Below are positions 22,701-35,206 of a stretch of 64,000 bases of DNA, piece by piece. Positions within the stretch are counted from its first letter, which is position 1, and every line of letters begins with the position of its first letter. Source of the DNA: Aquilaria yunnanensis (Eukaryota > Streptophyta > Magnoliopsida > Malvales > Thymelaeaceae); the NCBI GenBank assembly GCA_039654915.1, contig CM077600.1, positions 44,314,492-44,378,491 on the forward strand, written 5' to 3'. Both the position numbers and the translations under genes were made by a program. The notes under the pieces are model-generated. The model made no database searches and was not told the DNA's origin. It worked only from the letters and a program-made list of their open reading frames with translations.

Positions 22701-24740
22701 TAGTGGCCGAGGACCGCAAATAAATACAACTTCAGTGCAAGAATGAGACCATACTAATGGTCCCACGTGCAACACATGTTGAGGATGGGGAAAACCAAGT
22801 CTTTAAATTTAAATATGAACTTGCGTGACAATCTTCTGTCGTTGCCCAGCCAAATTTATTCTCATCCTTGATCTCCCCTATCCTCATCTGTTTTTTTTTG
22901 TCAGATTCAAACTCTGGTCCAGATTTGACTTGTTTTTTTCCATTTCTTTTATCACTTAACTGACTTTATCTGATATTATTTTGTCAAATTTTATGGTTGA
23001 TGTAATGGTTTCTGAACCTACTATCTTGGGTTAGAAAAGTAATCTTTCAAATACTGGTGTTTAAGAGCAATTTGAAACTTTCATAGGGTAGCTCTTCAGT
23101 TGGAGGTGGGTAACGATATATCCAAATTTTCTTTTGGGTTCATGTTGTGAAAGCAAGAATTCACAATTTATAATCTTTATCCACCCGTAAGTGAATAATG
23201 TTGTTGTATGCAAAAGGTGAGTATAGGTATCATCCCAAGGGAAAGTGGTGAAATCACAATGAAATTCAAATCCTAGATGCTTAACCACCGAATCTATAAC
23301 AAGAAAAAGCTATTGAATTAAGTGAAGATTAAAGTTGGATAGGTGAATGCATTAATAAAGTGAATTGAGCTAAAATGAATGAAGCTACTAACTACCTAAT
23401 GAAATATAAAATAATGAATGAATGCTAGGGTTGCTAATAAGGATAAAGGTGAGACTAAATGAAAAGACTACTTAGAATTAGCTAGCTACTAATAAAGTGA
23501 AATGGTTGAGAATGCTATCTCCCTAGGATTCCACTCTTTTCTTTGTTAACTAAGTTAAGTGAGGCTCCAAATATATTGACTTCCTATGTGGTGTGAGGAT
23601 TCAACTATCAAAAACCTTCTTTCTCAAGACTAAGTTTTGCTCACCTACAATTAATTATGGTATCTTTTGAGCTCATATATTAATTTAGGATGGGTTAAGA
23701 CCTAACCTCATTTTAATCACCTAATGGATTCATAGATTACCTCTAATCCACAAGACCCATCATACTCTACTTCTCATTTCTACCTCCATCATTTCTTTCT
23801 CAAGATAAGAGTGAGATTGTGAAGTGTGTGCAGTGGCCAATCAACACACAATCATTAAACACAAAAATAAGCAATACAAGAGAATCAATACCCATGAAAA
23901 AACTCAAATAGACATTAGATAATAAGTATCAAGAGTTTTATCATAGAGAGACATAAGAAAATATACTTCATAGCCAAAACATCCATAGATAACATACTAG
24001 AGTTTAATCTAAACATCAAAGTGCCAATACAAAGAAATGAATGAATGAAAGAACCAAAAGGAAACCCCTAGTAGCTCAAGCTTCCTTGTGCTCCAAGACT
24101 TCCTTTGGCACATTCAATTAAGCTCCAAGCTCAAGCTTCCAATGGTGACTTTAAGAGAAGAGGAAAAAAAGAATATGGTGAATGGATGACCAATAAAACC
24201 TTTATTGGAGAAGTTCCTCTCTAAAAGCTTCATAAAATCTTGTATTATGCTCCACCTAACTTAAGAGATATAATCTTATTGCCAATGGAGAGCTTGGATT
24301 AAAAAATGAAGTAAGGGACTACCAAAATTTGGAAATCCGGCAAACGCGTCACCAAAATAGAGGAATTGGTGGCTACGCTTCATCACAGCATTGAATAGCG
24401 GCTACGTGTCACCAATGATGGTGCAAAAATGGTAGCAACTTGATAATGTTGGCAACGTGTCATCGCAATTGGCAACACTTTGCCAATGCTTTTCTCCAGT
24501 TTTGACTCGTTAACACCTAACTTTTGCTCTGCTCGACTTTACTTCTTTTCGACACATCCACAAAAGGAAACAAAGCAACACAAACTAAGAAAGGTGGCAT
24601 GACAAGATAGAAATTGATAGTCAAAGTTGCCAAAAAGTCAACAACTTTGATCATTACAAAATGCACTTATCAGTTCACTGAGGTTTCAGTCCTGTTGAGA
24701 TTTCTTGATGCTTGGCAACACATATAGATGATTGCATAAT
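19790..24740. other. Large gene-free interval
   Basis: After the RAB 3' end no gene is recognised. 21250-21350 carries AAACCAAA/GGTTTGA motifs like the subterminal parts of hAT-type MITEs. Scattered open frames (for example 22165-22419) have no recognisable features. Confidence 0.4.
23160..24671 (+). repeat. Possible retroelement-type repeat, non-coding
   Basis: The segment starts near AAGTGAATAATG...ATCATCCCAAGGGAAAG and ends ACAAAATGCACTTATCA. I recall similar long non-coding repeats with these end motifs in many plant genomes. A related opening (CGCAAGTAATAAAATCTCAG) is seen at about 25319. No protein coding was found and no termini were proven. Confidence 0.3.
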
Positions 24741-27608
24741 GGGATAATTAGCAAAACTCCCTGAGGTTTAGTGGAACCTACACTTGTGTTTTCTCTGTTT
24801 CAAGTACCTATACTTACCCCCCTCAAAAGTTAATCATCCCTACACTTAGCCCCCTCTATGGTTAATATGCCTAAACTTATCTAAACTTATCCCCTCCACA
24901 TAAAAGAGAAAATGTTCATTTTTGTCTCATAATCTTTTTTCATAAAAATTTTGCCCCTAAACTTCTGCATCTAATGATCTACCTTTTTTTTTTCTATCAT
25001 GATGAAACCTTGATATGTCCTTTTCATATATCTCTTCTTCACCTTTTTCTCCTCAAGATTGTGGGTTTTCTCATCTGCCTCACCTCTTTTCATGGTCTTC
25101 TCCACCATCTGTCTATTCTTTTCCTCCAGATTGTAGGTTTTCTCAATTTCATGTCATTGGCAAAATAGGGCCTAGCCATACCGAGAGCTGAATGTCATTG
25201 GAGATTCTCCTGCCATCTTGTTCTATGGCATTGCCTTCTAGCCTATACCACTATGTGGTGCTAAAAGGGTGTTTAGGAGATGCTGCACTCTAGCAGTTGT
25301 AACCCAAGTGTAGATTGTCGCAAGTAATAAAATCTCAGGAGTCCGAGTGTCGAACCACAGAGAAGTGAATTAAGAAATACAAGTTGAATTTTTAAATAAG
25401 AAAGTTTTGGTGGAATGTGTGAACAAGTGTGAATTAAAATTGAAATTCAAATAAAATAGCTAAGGTTACGGGATTCACTTTTAGTATATCGGTTATGATT
25501 AATTTTAGCCCATCTTACCACTCAATTGGTATCCACACATAAAGGAGGTCCCAATCGGGGAATTTAGTTAGTATTAACTTTCATTGATCTTAAAACACCA
25601 ACGTTTGCTAATGGATTCAAGTATCCATCATGCCAACCTTTGTCGACAATAACTCAAGATTCCAATATAGCCGGTAGAGCCATGTTCTACAGAGGGAATC
25701 AAGTAGCTTTTGTGCCAATGATTTGACTATGATGAATCAAGACTCCTACTTAACTAGGAAGGAAGTTAAATAGATTAAGAAAGAAAATACCGTTAACGTT
25801 GTGATCCATTAAATCAATCATAACCTTTATACCAAAAGCTTCACCCTTTCACCTTAGCAAAAAGAAGATTAGTTAGACATAATAAAAGTAAGCAACATGT
25901 ATAAATATGAAATAAACATAGATTAAAAGATCAAGAACGAAGAAGAATAAGAATGAGAAAATACTTGGACAGAGTTTCGGTATTGAAAACTAAAACAAAA
26001 CTAAAGAAGAAATTCTAAAGATGATACAATAACATAAATGAGGCCTAAAAAAATGGCCTAAAAAAATGGCTTTCTCCACCCTCCCCCCAAGGTGCCTATT
26101 TATAGAGTTTTGGGGTGGGTGAAATGGTAAAAATAAAATGGTAAAATGTAGGTAAATACAAATCAATAATGGCAGGCTGAAACTTCTTTTAATTTTTTGA
26201 CCATTGTAGACATCAGATCAGCTCTTCCTCAAAGCATAGAAGTTGTAGATCTCCTATTTAGCTTCGAATCGATCGCTTGCTCATTCAAATTGGACATCCG
26301 TAGCTTAAGTTATGATTTTTCTACCGAAACTGCTCTTCAGCACACGAAATAACAAAGGGTCTCATCTATAATAAGATTTCGGCAATGAAAACGATCAAAC
26401 TAGATTGCGGAATGAAGCAGAGTTGAAGATCTATGTGTTGGCTTTCAGATGAATTTGGAATCACTCAGTTCCGATGCCTATAGCTCCAAATATGATTTTT
26501 TTAATATATATATTTAAATATTAATGAGCAGTAAACCGCGTATGTACAGTGAATATGCGTATGAACAGTAAGTTAGTGAATAGTGATATATGAATAGTAA
26601 AAATGTGTATGAATAGTAAAAATGCGTGAATAGTAACCTGATGAAAAAATGTTCAGAATATAGAAATTAATTATACTCAAAGTGTATAATGATGATTTAA
26701 ACCCTTAATAACAATACACTTATGAGTATTCATCAGGAGACCCCTTACAAAGACGTTAGAGAGACCAAAGTAGACCTCACCAAGAAAATTTTTCAATGAT
26801 GAGTCCCAAACAAAAATCTCTAGTATCAAACTCCCCAAGTCTGGTTTATTATAACCTAGTGCAAACACCTGATTCTATTGGTTCTCTAGGTTGGTGAGAC
26901 ATGGGCTTGGATCTCATGAAATGGGTTAACGTTCAGGCAGCTTTGCATGTTCCCTTTTGCAAAGCTCAAATTGGTCACTCTTGGGATTAACATAAATTTG
27001 TTTATAGACGGTGATGGAATTGATTAACATGATTTGAAAATGAAGGTTGTGATCAAATAGTTAAATCATCATGGGTTCCAGGCAAAGGCAAGCCAATCTT
27101 TCTTTTTGTCCTTTCTTGGAATGGACTTTGAAATTTCTGGGTGCGGCAGATTAGGGTTCGAATTGTTAAATGATTTGGGAATTTTTGAGAACTTGGATCA
27201 ACTTGAGTGCTATAAATTTTTTGCTTAATGGCAGTTGCTCGGCCTTTTTTTTTTTTAAAAGCATTGAATTTTGGTTGGAAATTTGTGGTTCTATATGTGT
27301 TAGTTGAGTTTGGTTAGACTTTATGTAGCTTTGGAGGTGAACTTATGGGTGATTTTTCTGTGAGAAGATGAAGAAGGAAAAGCTAAGAAGAGGAGGGCTC
27401 ATTTCTGTTGTGGGGCAAAATTATCAAGTGAAGAAGGCTAAGAGGATAAAATGAATTTTTTTTTCCTTAGCAGTCATTAAATAGAGTTAGCTTTGGAGGG
27501 GGTAACTATAGGTATGATAACTTTAAGGGGAGTTAGTATAGGTATTTGAAACATGAAGGACACAAATGTGGGATTAACTAAACCTCTGGGGGTCTAGGCA
27601 ATTTCCCC
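24741..27608 (+). mobile_element. 2.87-kb long-inverted-repeat element (non-autonomous MULE-like)
   Basis: The ends are inverted copies over about 130 bp. The left begins GGGATAATTAGC and contains GAGGTTTAGT and GTTTCAAGTACCTATACT. The right end reversed begins GGGGAAATTGCC and contains GAGGTTTAGT and GTTTCAAATACCTATACT. Flanks are TTGCATAAT (24732-24740) and TTACATAAA (27609-27617), a 9-bp target duplication with two mismatches, as expected for Mutator-like elements. The interior is non-coding and includes the repeat starting near 25319. Confidence 0.75.
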
Positions 27609-28022
27609 TTACATAAATAAAGTCAGCATTTATTTTCTTAGGTTTTATAAGTAGTCATTTTTTTTTTATATATACTCTTTTGCAAATCTCTGATGTCTGG
27701 TTCAATCCAGCACTATTTAGTTATTATCAGTTTAGTCTGGGTTTTATTCCAGTTATTTGTAAGTTCTATATTTCAGATTTGTTCTAATTAGATGAAATGT
27801 TCAACTTGATCTGATTCTTAGTGTCATAGGAACAATTAGTATTTTACTACCCAATTTTATATTTATATTATTCCTCAGAGTTTTATGTTATTGTTGGTTT
27901 ATAAGATACTATTTACTTATTTTTATTTGAAAAGAAGCTCATTTTGTAAAAAAGATAGGGAATGTAAGTATAGGTTGGGGACAACAACAACCACCCTTAA
28001 AAAATATTTCGATTTTTAGTGA

Positions 28023-28625
28023 GTAAATTTCATGAATGGTCAAATTTCATGAATGATCCATAACATTTAATCATTGTTTCTTTTAGTCCCTAATCTATTG
28101 ACTGTTCTGTTTTAGTCCTGAACCTATTAAAACGTTTTGTTTTAGTCCTAAATCTACTGAAAACATTTCATTTTGGTCCCAGTTTGATGAAATTTGTTAA
28201 CTTAAAGTATTTGTTTGATACCAACTTTTTAGATAATAATTTAAACCATCCGATAACTATTTTATAATAAATTTAATCTGTATAATAATTTTTTTACAGT
28301 TAATGAAAAATTCAAATCACCTTTTTTTCTCTCTGTTAATTGAATTTATTTCATTCAGAAAGAAAAAACTACTAATTTAAATTGTCTATTTATTGTAAAA
28401 AAATATTAAACTTTTTAAATTTATTGGAAGATAGTTATTGAATATTTAAATTAAAATTTTAAAAATTTATGTCAGACAATTATTCTAAGTTAATGAATTT
28501 CATTTGGTGAGGGACCAAAATAAAACAATTTTAATAGGTTTAGGATCAAAATAGAACATTCAGCAGATTAAGGACAAAAAAAATAAAATAATAATTAAAT
28601 ATTAGAAACCATTTACGCAATTTAC
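28023..28625 (+). mobile_element. About 600-bp long-inverted-repeat MITE
   Basis: Left GTAAATTTCATGAATGGTC and the reversed right end GTAAATTGCGTAAATGGTT match. The match continues for roughly 170-190 bp through ATTTAATCATTGTTTC, TTTTAGTCCCTAATCT and CCTATTAAAA equivalents. The core is AT-rich and non-coding. A short direct repeat (AAATTTCATGAATG) lies at the left end. Target-site duplication was not resolved. Confidence 0.65.
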
Positions 28626-29067
28626 TTAATTTCCAATAGTTGCTGGCCGCTCATATGAGAAATTTGGTCTCGTGGGAATCTGATTAACGAGTCAACAAAT
28701 AAAAACGTACAAAAGCCAGAATTAAGATGTCGACTTGAATGGGACAACTGAAGGCCAGGGTCCCCTCTCAATCTCATACAACGGCAATTAATTTGATTTA
28801 AAATCAATTTGTTTATGCTAATAAGTACTTGATCCATAGTGGCTATATTATGTCACAACAATACTATATATTACTACTACATAATTTGGAGGGGTAATTT
28901 CTTCTTCCTGTTTTGTTTTGTTTCTCTTTTTTTTTTTTTTGGAGGAATTTAAAACGACCGAATCCTGTAAGCCGGCTTCTTATTTATCAGAAGCATCCAT
29001 TCAAGACTTACAGCTGAAAATATACTGCTAGTAGAAGCAAAACATTGATCCTCCTTCAGCCTTGGCC

Positions 29068-30753
29068 ATGACAATTACTCCAGATTACATGCCTTGCTAC
29101 TTCTTATTCCTGGTATGGCCCATTACTGCTCTTCTGGCCCATTCGGTGATCAAAACCCTCCTCAGGGCCCGCTCCAAGCTCCCCGACCCGCCCAGTCCCC
29201 CTGCCCTCCCCATCATCGGCCACCTCCACATTCTCGGCTCCGTCCTCCCAAAATCTTTCCAGAGCCTGGCACGCCGCTACGGCCCCCTCATGCGCCTCCG
29301 AATTGGTGCCTCCTCCTGCGTCGTTGCCTCCAACGCCGCCGTCGCCACAGAGATCTTCAAGACTCAAGAGCTTAACTTCTCCTCCCGCCCCGAATTCGGC
29401 TCCTCCGAATACTTTATCTACAGAGGCTCCAGATTCGTGCTGGCCCAGTACGGCGACTACTGGCGCTTCATGAAGAAGCTCTGCATGACGCGCCTCCTCG
29501 CCGTCCCCCAGCTCGATAAATTTGCTGACGTACGGGAGGAGGAGAAGATCAAGCTCGTCGAAAACGTGACCAAGTGCTATAAGGAAGGGAGGCCGTGCGA
29601 TCTGTCGGCGGAGTTCACTGGCCTGACCAACAACACGATCTGCAGGATGGCGATGAGCACGCGGTGCTCCGGCGGGGAGGAGGAGGCGTCCGAGATCAAG
29701 GAATGGGTTAGGACGTGTTTGGAGCTATCGGGGAAGCTGAGTGTGGGAGATATTCTTGGGCCACTCAAGGTCCTCGACTTCTCCGGCACCGGAAAGAAGC
29801 TTCAGGCAGCGCTGTTGAAGTACGACAGGATAGTGGAGAAGATCATTAAGGAGCACGAAGAGAAGGCGCAGAGAGGTTTTGAGGAGAGGGAAAGGAAGGA
29901 TTTGCTGGATATTTTGCTTGAGGTGCAAAAAGATCCAAGTGCTGAACTGAGAATAACCACCAAAGATATCAAGTCCTTCTTGCTGGTAAAATAAATGGAT
30001 AAATTAATGTTTGCTACACATAGGAAAAATAATTACTAGTATTTCAAGTTCACGTCACTGATGACGGAACATGGCATGAATCTTACTGCTACCATACATA
30101 TGTGCGTGTCCATAATTAACCAGGACATATTTATGGCCGGAACGGACACATCATCGGCGGCGATGCAGTGGGCGATGGGAGAGCTGATGAACAATCCAGC
30201 AGCCTTCAAGAAGCTTAGAGAAGAGATACATACGGTGGTCGGACCCAACCGGCTAGTTAAAGAATCCGATGTCCCAAACCTTCCCTACCTCCGGGCCGTG
30301 ATAAAAGAAACCTTAAGGCTCCACCCTTCGGCTCCCCTAATCATCAGAGAATGCGGCCAAGATTGCAACGTCAATGGCTTCCTGGTCAAGGCAAAGGCTC
30401 GAGTCCTCGTCAACGTCTATGCTGTAATGCGAGACCCGGACTCCTGGACTGACCCGGAAAAGTTTATGCCGGAGAGGTTCTTGGAAAACTCTGAGGAGAA
30501 GATTGGGGAGCATCAGATGGAGTTCAAGGGGCAGAACTTTCGGTACCTTCCGTTTGGGAGTGGCCGGCGAGGGTGCATCGGAGCATCACTGGCGATGCTG
30601 GTGATGCATGCAGCAGTCGGTTCGTTGGTTCAGTGTTTCGATTGGAAAGTGGCCGACGGTGACAAGGTTGACCTGAGCCTAGGTTCAGGGTTCGCTGCAG
30701 AAATGGCCAAACCCCTTGTTTGCCACCCACTCCTTCGTTTTAATCCCTTTTAG
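29068..30753 (+). CDS. Cytochrome P450, CYP712/CYP705-like (CYP71 clan)
   Basis: Exons 29068..29985 and 30124..30753 with a 138-bp phase-0 intron give 515 residues. The first true ATG is 29068. Seen: N-terminal membrane anchor (about 10-32), proline hinge PDPPSPPALP, YGDYWRFMKKLCM, I-helix AGTDTS (about 311-316), K-helix ETLR (368-371), PERF (422-425) and heme loop [10 protein letters not shown] with Cys 457. Such enzymes sit in the ER membrane, take electrons from P450 reductase and hydroxylate small molecules. LTNNTICRM and the GKLSVGDILGPL stretch resemble CYP712 more than CYP93; CYP705 is the alternative. It is the first of four P450 genes in the same direction. The only oddity is Ile after the heme cysteine where Pro is usual. 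The substrate is unknown. Confidence 0.92.
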
Positions 30754-33700
30754 TGCTCTTTGTTTATTTTTAATCAAATAACTGGAGCTATCGTTTGGCT
30801 CCTCGACTTTTATTTAGTTCTATATCCCGAGAAATTAGGGGTTAGTGTGTACGTATCTAGTTTAACCTCAGTATGTATATTTTATTATATGCCTCTGTTT
30901 TTATATACTATGGCTATGGTCGCACTTGTTTCTCTTGTTCGTCTTTTGTATCATTGATTCTCGGATATGTGTGCGTGTAGAGTACGTATATACTTGTAGG
31001 GCCGAACTAGCCTGAGACTTATGAAGGCGGTTGCAAGATCGAAGGCAGAAAATGCAGAGGGTAAGAAGAAAGTGAAAGCTGGGAGAAGAGGAAAACATCG
31101 AATCTGAATAACTGACTCCATGGTTTCTTTTCGGAACTCAAAAGTACTTCAACTGAGATTGTTGATGCCGAATCGGTTAGAAAGATTGGTGAGATAGTTG
31201 GTTTGAATATGAATTGCATCGATAGCAGTGGTTTGGTGAGCTGGAAAGGTAATGGCGGTGACAGAGACGCTGATGCTCGTTAGTGAGAAATGGTTTTGGA
31301 AGGAGGGGAGACATTGTTCAAATCATGTAAATTTTATCTTTAAACATCAGGGGTTTGGGAAGTCTGTCAAATGCAGGCTATTGAAAGAATTGTGTTGCAA
31401 AGAACAAGTGGACAGGGGAAGATGGTGCTGTAGACAGGAAGGTACGTTCCTTTTGGGGGGGCCTGGGCAATTTTTATTTTGTCAGAAAAGGTGCAGTTGG
31501 ACAATCAGGAGGGCTGATGTGTGTCTGGCATCCGAATGTATTTCAGAAAATGGGTTCATTTGTTGGTGACAGATTTACTGGTGTCACAGGGCGATGCGAG
31601 GGCTGTTCGGAGGTTATGACATTCGTAAATGTGTAGGCCAAAATAACCGTTGAACCGTAACATCCAACCTAGCCCCCACACTTAGTGCCTATCTTACATC
31701 TTAAGGCACTTAGCTTTTTTGCCACCATATTTAGCCCGAATTCCTTAACCACCTCTTCCTACTCCTTTCCTTAGTGATCACTTACCAAGCAACACTCTTA
31801 TCAAGCTTAGAAAGCTTGATTTGGGTCACCTAGGGAATTCATAGCACCCAGGGTTCACAAGTTATCCAACTTGGGTAACCAGGGCACTACCTGCTTCCTT
31901 AGCCCCTCTTAGCCTCTTTAGGCTATCTTTAATTGCCCATTGTGGACTTCGTTAAGAATTCTCATGATTCTTGAGGACCAAGACCTCTTTTTAATTATCA
32001 TATGAATTAGCCACATTGTCTTAGTTTCCTAACTTTCAATGTATTAACTTACTTGAGAGTGTTTTAAATCTTAAATTCATAATTTCTTAGGCCTTAGGAA
32101 TGTTTAGGGATACTTAAGGACTAATGTGTGCCCAGGTGTTGCGGCGTGACAGCTCAACAACGCAGTGCCAAAAGCCATTGCTCTCTGCCTTGGGGCGTGC
32201 CCCCTTGGCAATGTCGCACCAAGGGCATGACAAGCCGGTGAAGTGGAGTGGAAAGGCAATGTCATGATGCCAGTTTTGTAAATTTTCTCCCCTTTTTGCT
32301 ACTTTTCTTGATCCCACTTGAACAAACCTAGTACCAATTGCCAAATTCTTACTCTCAAGCTCAATCAAATGTACTTAAATGCATTTGGAATGTGTAAGAA
32401 ACACATGAAATCCCCTACCTCAACTCTATTTATGCAAATTTCAAGCCAAAGTGAGCACAATTCACCATAAGCTCCTCCTACGTGTTCTTGAAGTTCCAAG
32501 CAAAATCTTTGATTTTGAGCTCCAAACTCTTAGAGCACCCACAAAAATGCCACAACACCTTTAATCTAGTTTGAGCTGGATAAATATCACTTGGAGGTTT
32601 TCATTTTCAATAAGAATTCATGGAATTAGGAGCTTGAGAGCTATAGCTATGGTGGAGGAAGGAGAGAACTAATGACATCCTACCTCTTCCAACCCCTTTT
32701 AAACTCTCTTACCCTCATCTACTCCACCATTTTAGCTCCACTTGCGACTTAAACCCCCTAATCTTTTCTTGGCTTCTTTTTAGACCTTCTTAGACTTTTC
32801 ATGGTCCTCCATTCAAGTCCCTTAGAACTACATTTAATGTCCTCACTTAACTCAAGCTAGTCTTTAGGCCTTAGGTGCTCAAATGCCAACACTTAGCTCA
32901 AAATCACCAATTTTGTTACTTAGGTCCTTCCATTAACTTGTATGGCTCATATGGGCTATATAACCTATGATATTGTATATTTAGGTCATTCCTTACACTT
33001 TTGACCTTAAATTCAACAATGTGGATAAAATTACCAAACTATCCCCAATGACCCTTAAGTGCCTTTAATGACTAAGGAACTTTCTAAACTATTACCTACT
33101 TACTTGACTTGCATGAATAAACTAAAATTGAGGTACTTACAAGATATTTTACTTACGTTGCCCATCTGAGCTAGGTCTGTGCTAGGAGAGCCTTTACAAA
33201 TAGAAAATGAAAGTCGACCAAATCTTTATTTTTTCCTTATTTTTTTTCCAAGCAGAACCATAAGTAGCCTCCTAACTTTGTGCCATTATTAAACTTGTGC
33301 TTGAACAACCACAGTTGTAGCTTACCACTGCTAAACACAAAATTGATAGCACCGTCATCATCTCCTATGTTGTCTTATGCTACTTGTGTCCTGATCATCA
33401 TCATTCGCCACTAGGGTGGCTTAAGCCAAAAACTCGAGCATAATCCTCCGTCGCGGTAATCACTTGGTTGATGTCAACCGAGATCAGCAACAACTTGAGT
33501 AGGAGGTCATTTAGTAGGAGGGAGTTTGCCGCGAGAGGAGGGATGTAGGGTTAGCAAGAGAAGAGAAGGAGTATGGTGGGAATTAAAATACTTTAATGAG
33601 AGAACAATAGTAATTAGAGAGGTAGGGCACACATAAGGAAGGTGTATTTTTTACCTGCGCAACTTTTCTTTATTTCCTTTTTTTTTTTAAGTATTCAGAA

Positions 33701-35206
33701 TCAATATTATAAAGATATAGGCTATAGGGGGATGCAACCATAGTATATGAACAAATGGAATATCAATTTATTTGGGACCAAGAGGTCATTGAATACAATA
33801 TTAAAGTATTATAAAAATTTGGGGAGAAAGGGAGATAGAGGATCTAATTCCTAGTTTTAGCTGGGGATCGCCATCCCTGGATTGGGCTAATGAGATGACC
33901 ACGTAGCTTGTATGTTAGGGAGCTGAAAAAAAATGGAAGGATCTATCCATTGTCAAACTAACCAGTTTACATTTGAAAATGTCCTATCTTCGAGTTGGTC
34001 CATACTCTATCAGGTCAAGTGGAGTCCAAAAAGCAAAAACCTAGCACGTTGTTTTTCTCATGTCTTTGCTACATAACATTGTGTGCCGTAAATAAAAACA
34101 CATAAATATATAGGAAAATTTATGATTTGGCCTCGAGAATGACCACCACATAAGGAGTAAGTTTGGGCCCATTTAGAAACAATGCCTATCGTAGGGCTCT
34201 GGGGCGTAGGACCAATGAATCAATATTAGTATATTCTTAGTTCTCACATTAATGGTACGAATACCATATCATTAATAATTGATGTGATTATCTTCAAAAT
34301 TGTGTGACTTAGGACCACATTTAGTTTTTAATTCTGCATAGTACGTACACCATGTCCACGCGTATGCTTATTCGTTACATAGATTAATAAACATGCATGG
34401 TCCAGTCTAGTTTAGCCTTTTTTTTTCCTTATAAAATTGTTGGATAAGGACAAGATCCGTACCTTCATAACTTTCCGGTGATAACATTTTAATAAGAGTA
34501 GTTATATCGTATTATCTATGTACTATATATTCATACCTACAGTAGCATGATAATAATTAAAATATTTTCTATAAAAAAAAAAAACTCCAAGGTGCCTGTA
34601 GTAGCGTTCGTAACCCCTTAAATAAAATATTGATTCCACTTTCCGCAAGGTTCAATAGTTTTCACTCTATCATCCCCTAGGTTTGGAGAGCTACAATCTC
34701 TCCTAACTAAGTATCTTTTATAGTAAATTTAAATAGTTTGGAATATGTCTCATAAATTTTATTCTATTGAAATTGAAAGTATTATTCTTTTTAGCTTGTG
34801 CTGAAAAGTACTCCCTCGTCGCCTTTTTTTTTTTTTGTTCTATTTAACATTTTTACATAATTTGATTTGAATTTATTTATATTATTATTTGTTAGAAAAA
34901 ATTAAAAAAAAGATATGTAGAAATTATAGATCTTAATTTATCATTCATACATAAAATTTTTCATTTATATACTCAAATTTTAAAAATAAAAAATTATACA
35001 TTAATTACTAAAAAGTGAATGGTGCAAAAAATTTAAGATAAATAAAATAATAAAGAGAAAATATAATTAAATCTCCATTTGTGTTAATTTGTCTTTCCCT
35101 GCATTCCAATAATTGATTACATTTGTTGTACGTATATTAAGAGTCGCAATGGCCGATGGATACAATACGAAGTTACGAACAGCTTGGCAAAATCAGCTAG
35201 CCAGCT
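30754..35206. other. Gene-free interval between P450 genes 1 and 2
   Basis: No gene is recognised. 31640-33190 has an even, less AT-rich composition, with a GC-rich patch near 32130-32240 that might be an old retroelement part, but no reverse transcriptase, gag or terminal repeat was identified. The open frame at 31252-31569 shows no family signature. Confidence 0.4.

Noticed and set aside
29104..29367. Overlapping frames on both strands in P450 exon 1
   Set aside because: Shadow frames created by the GC-rich third positions of the P450 exon.
31252..31569. 105-codon plus-strand frame
   Set aside because: No family resemblance, no neighbouring exons, odd cysteine and tryptophan content; likely chance.
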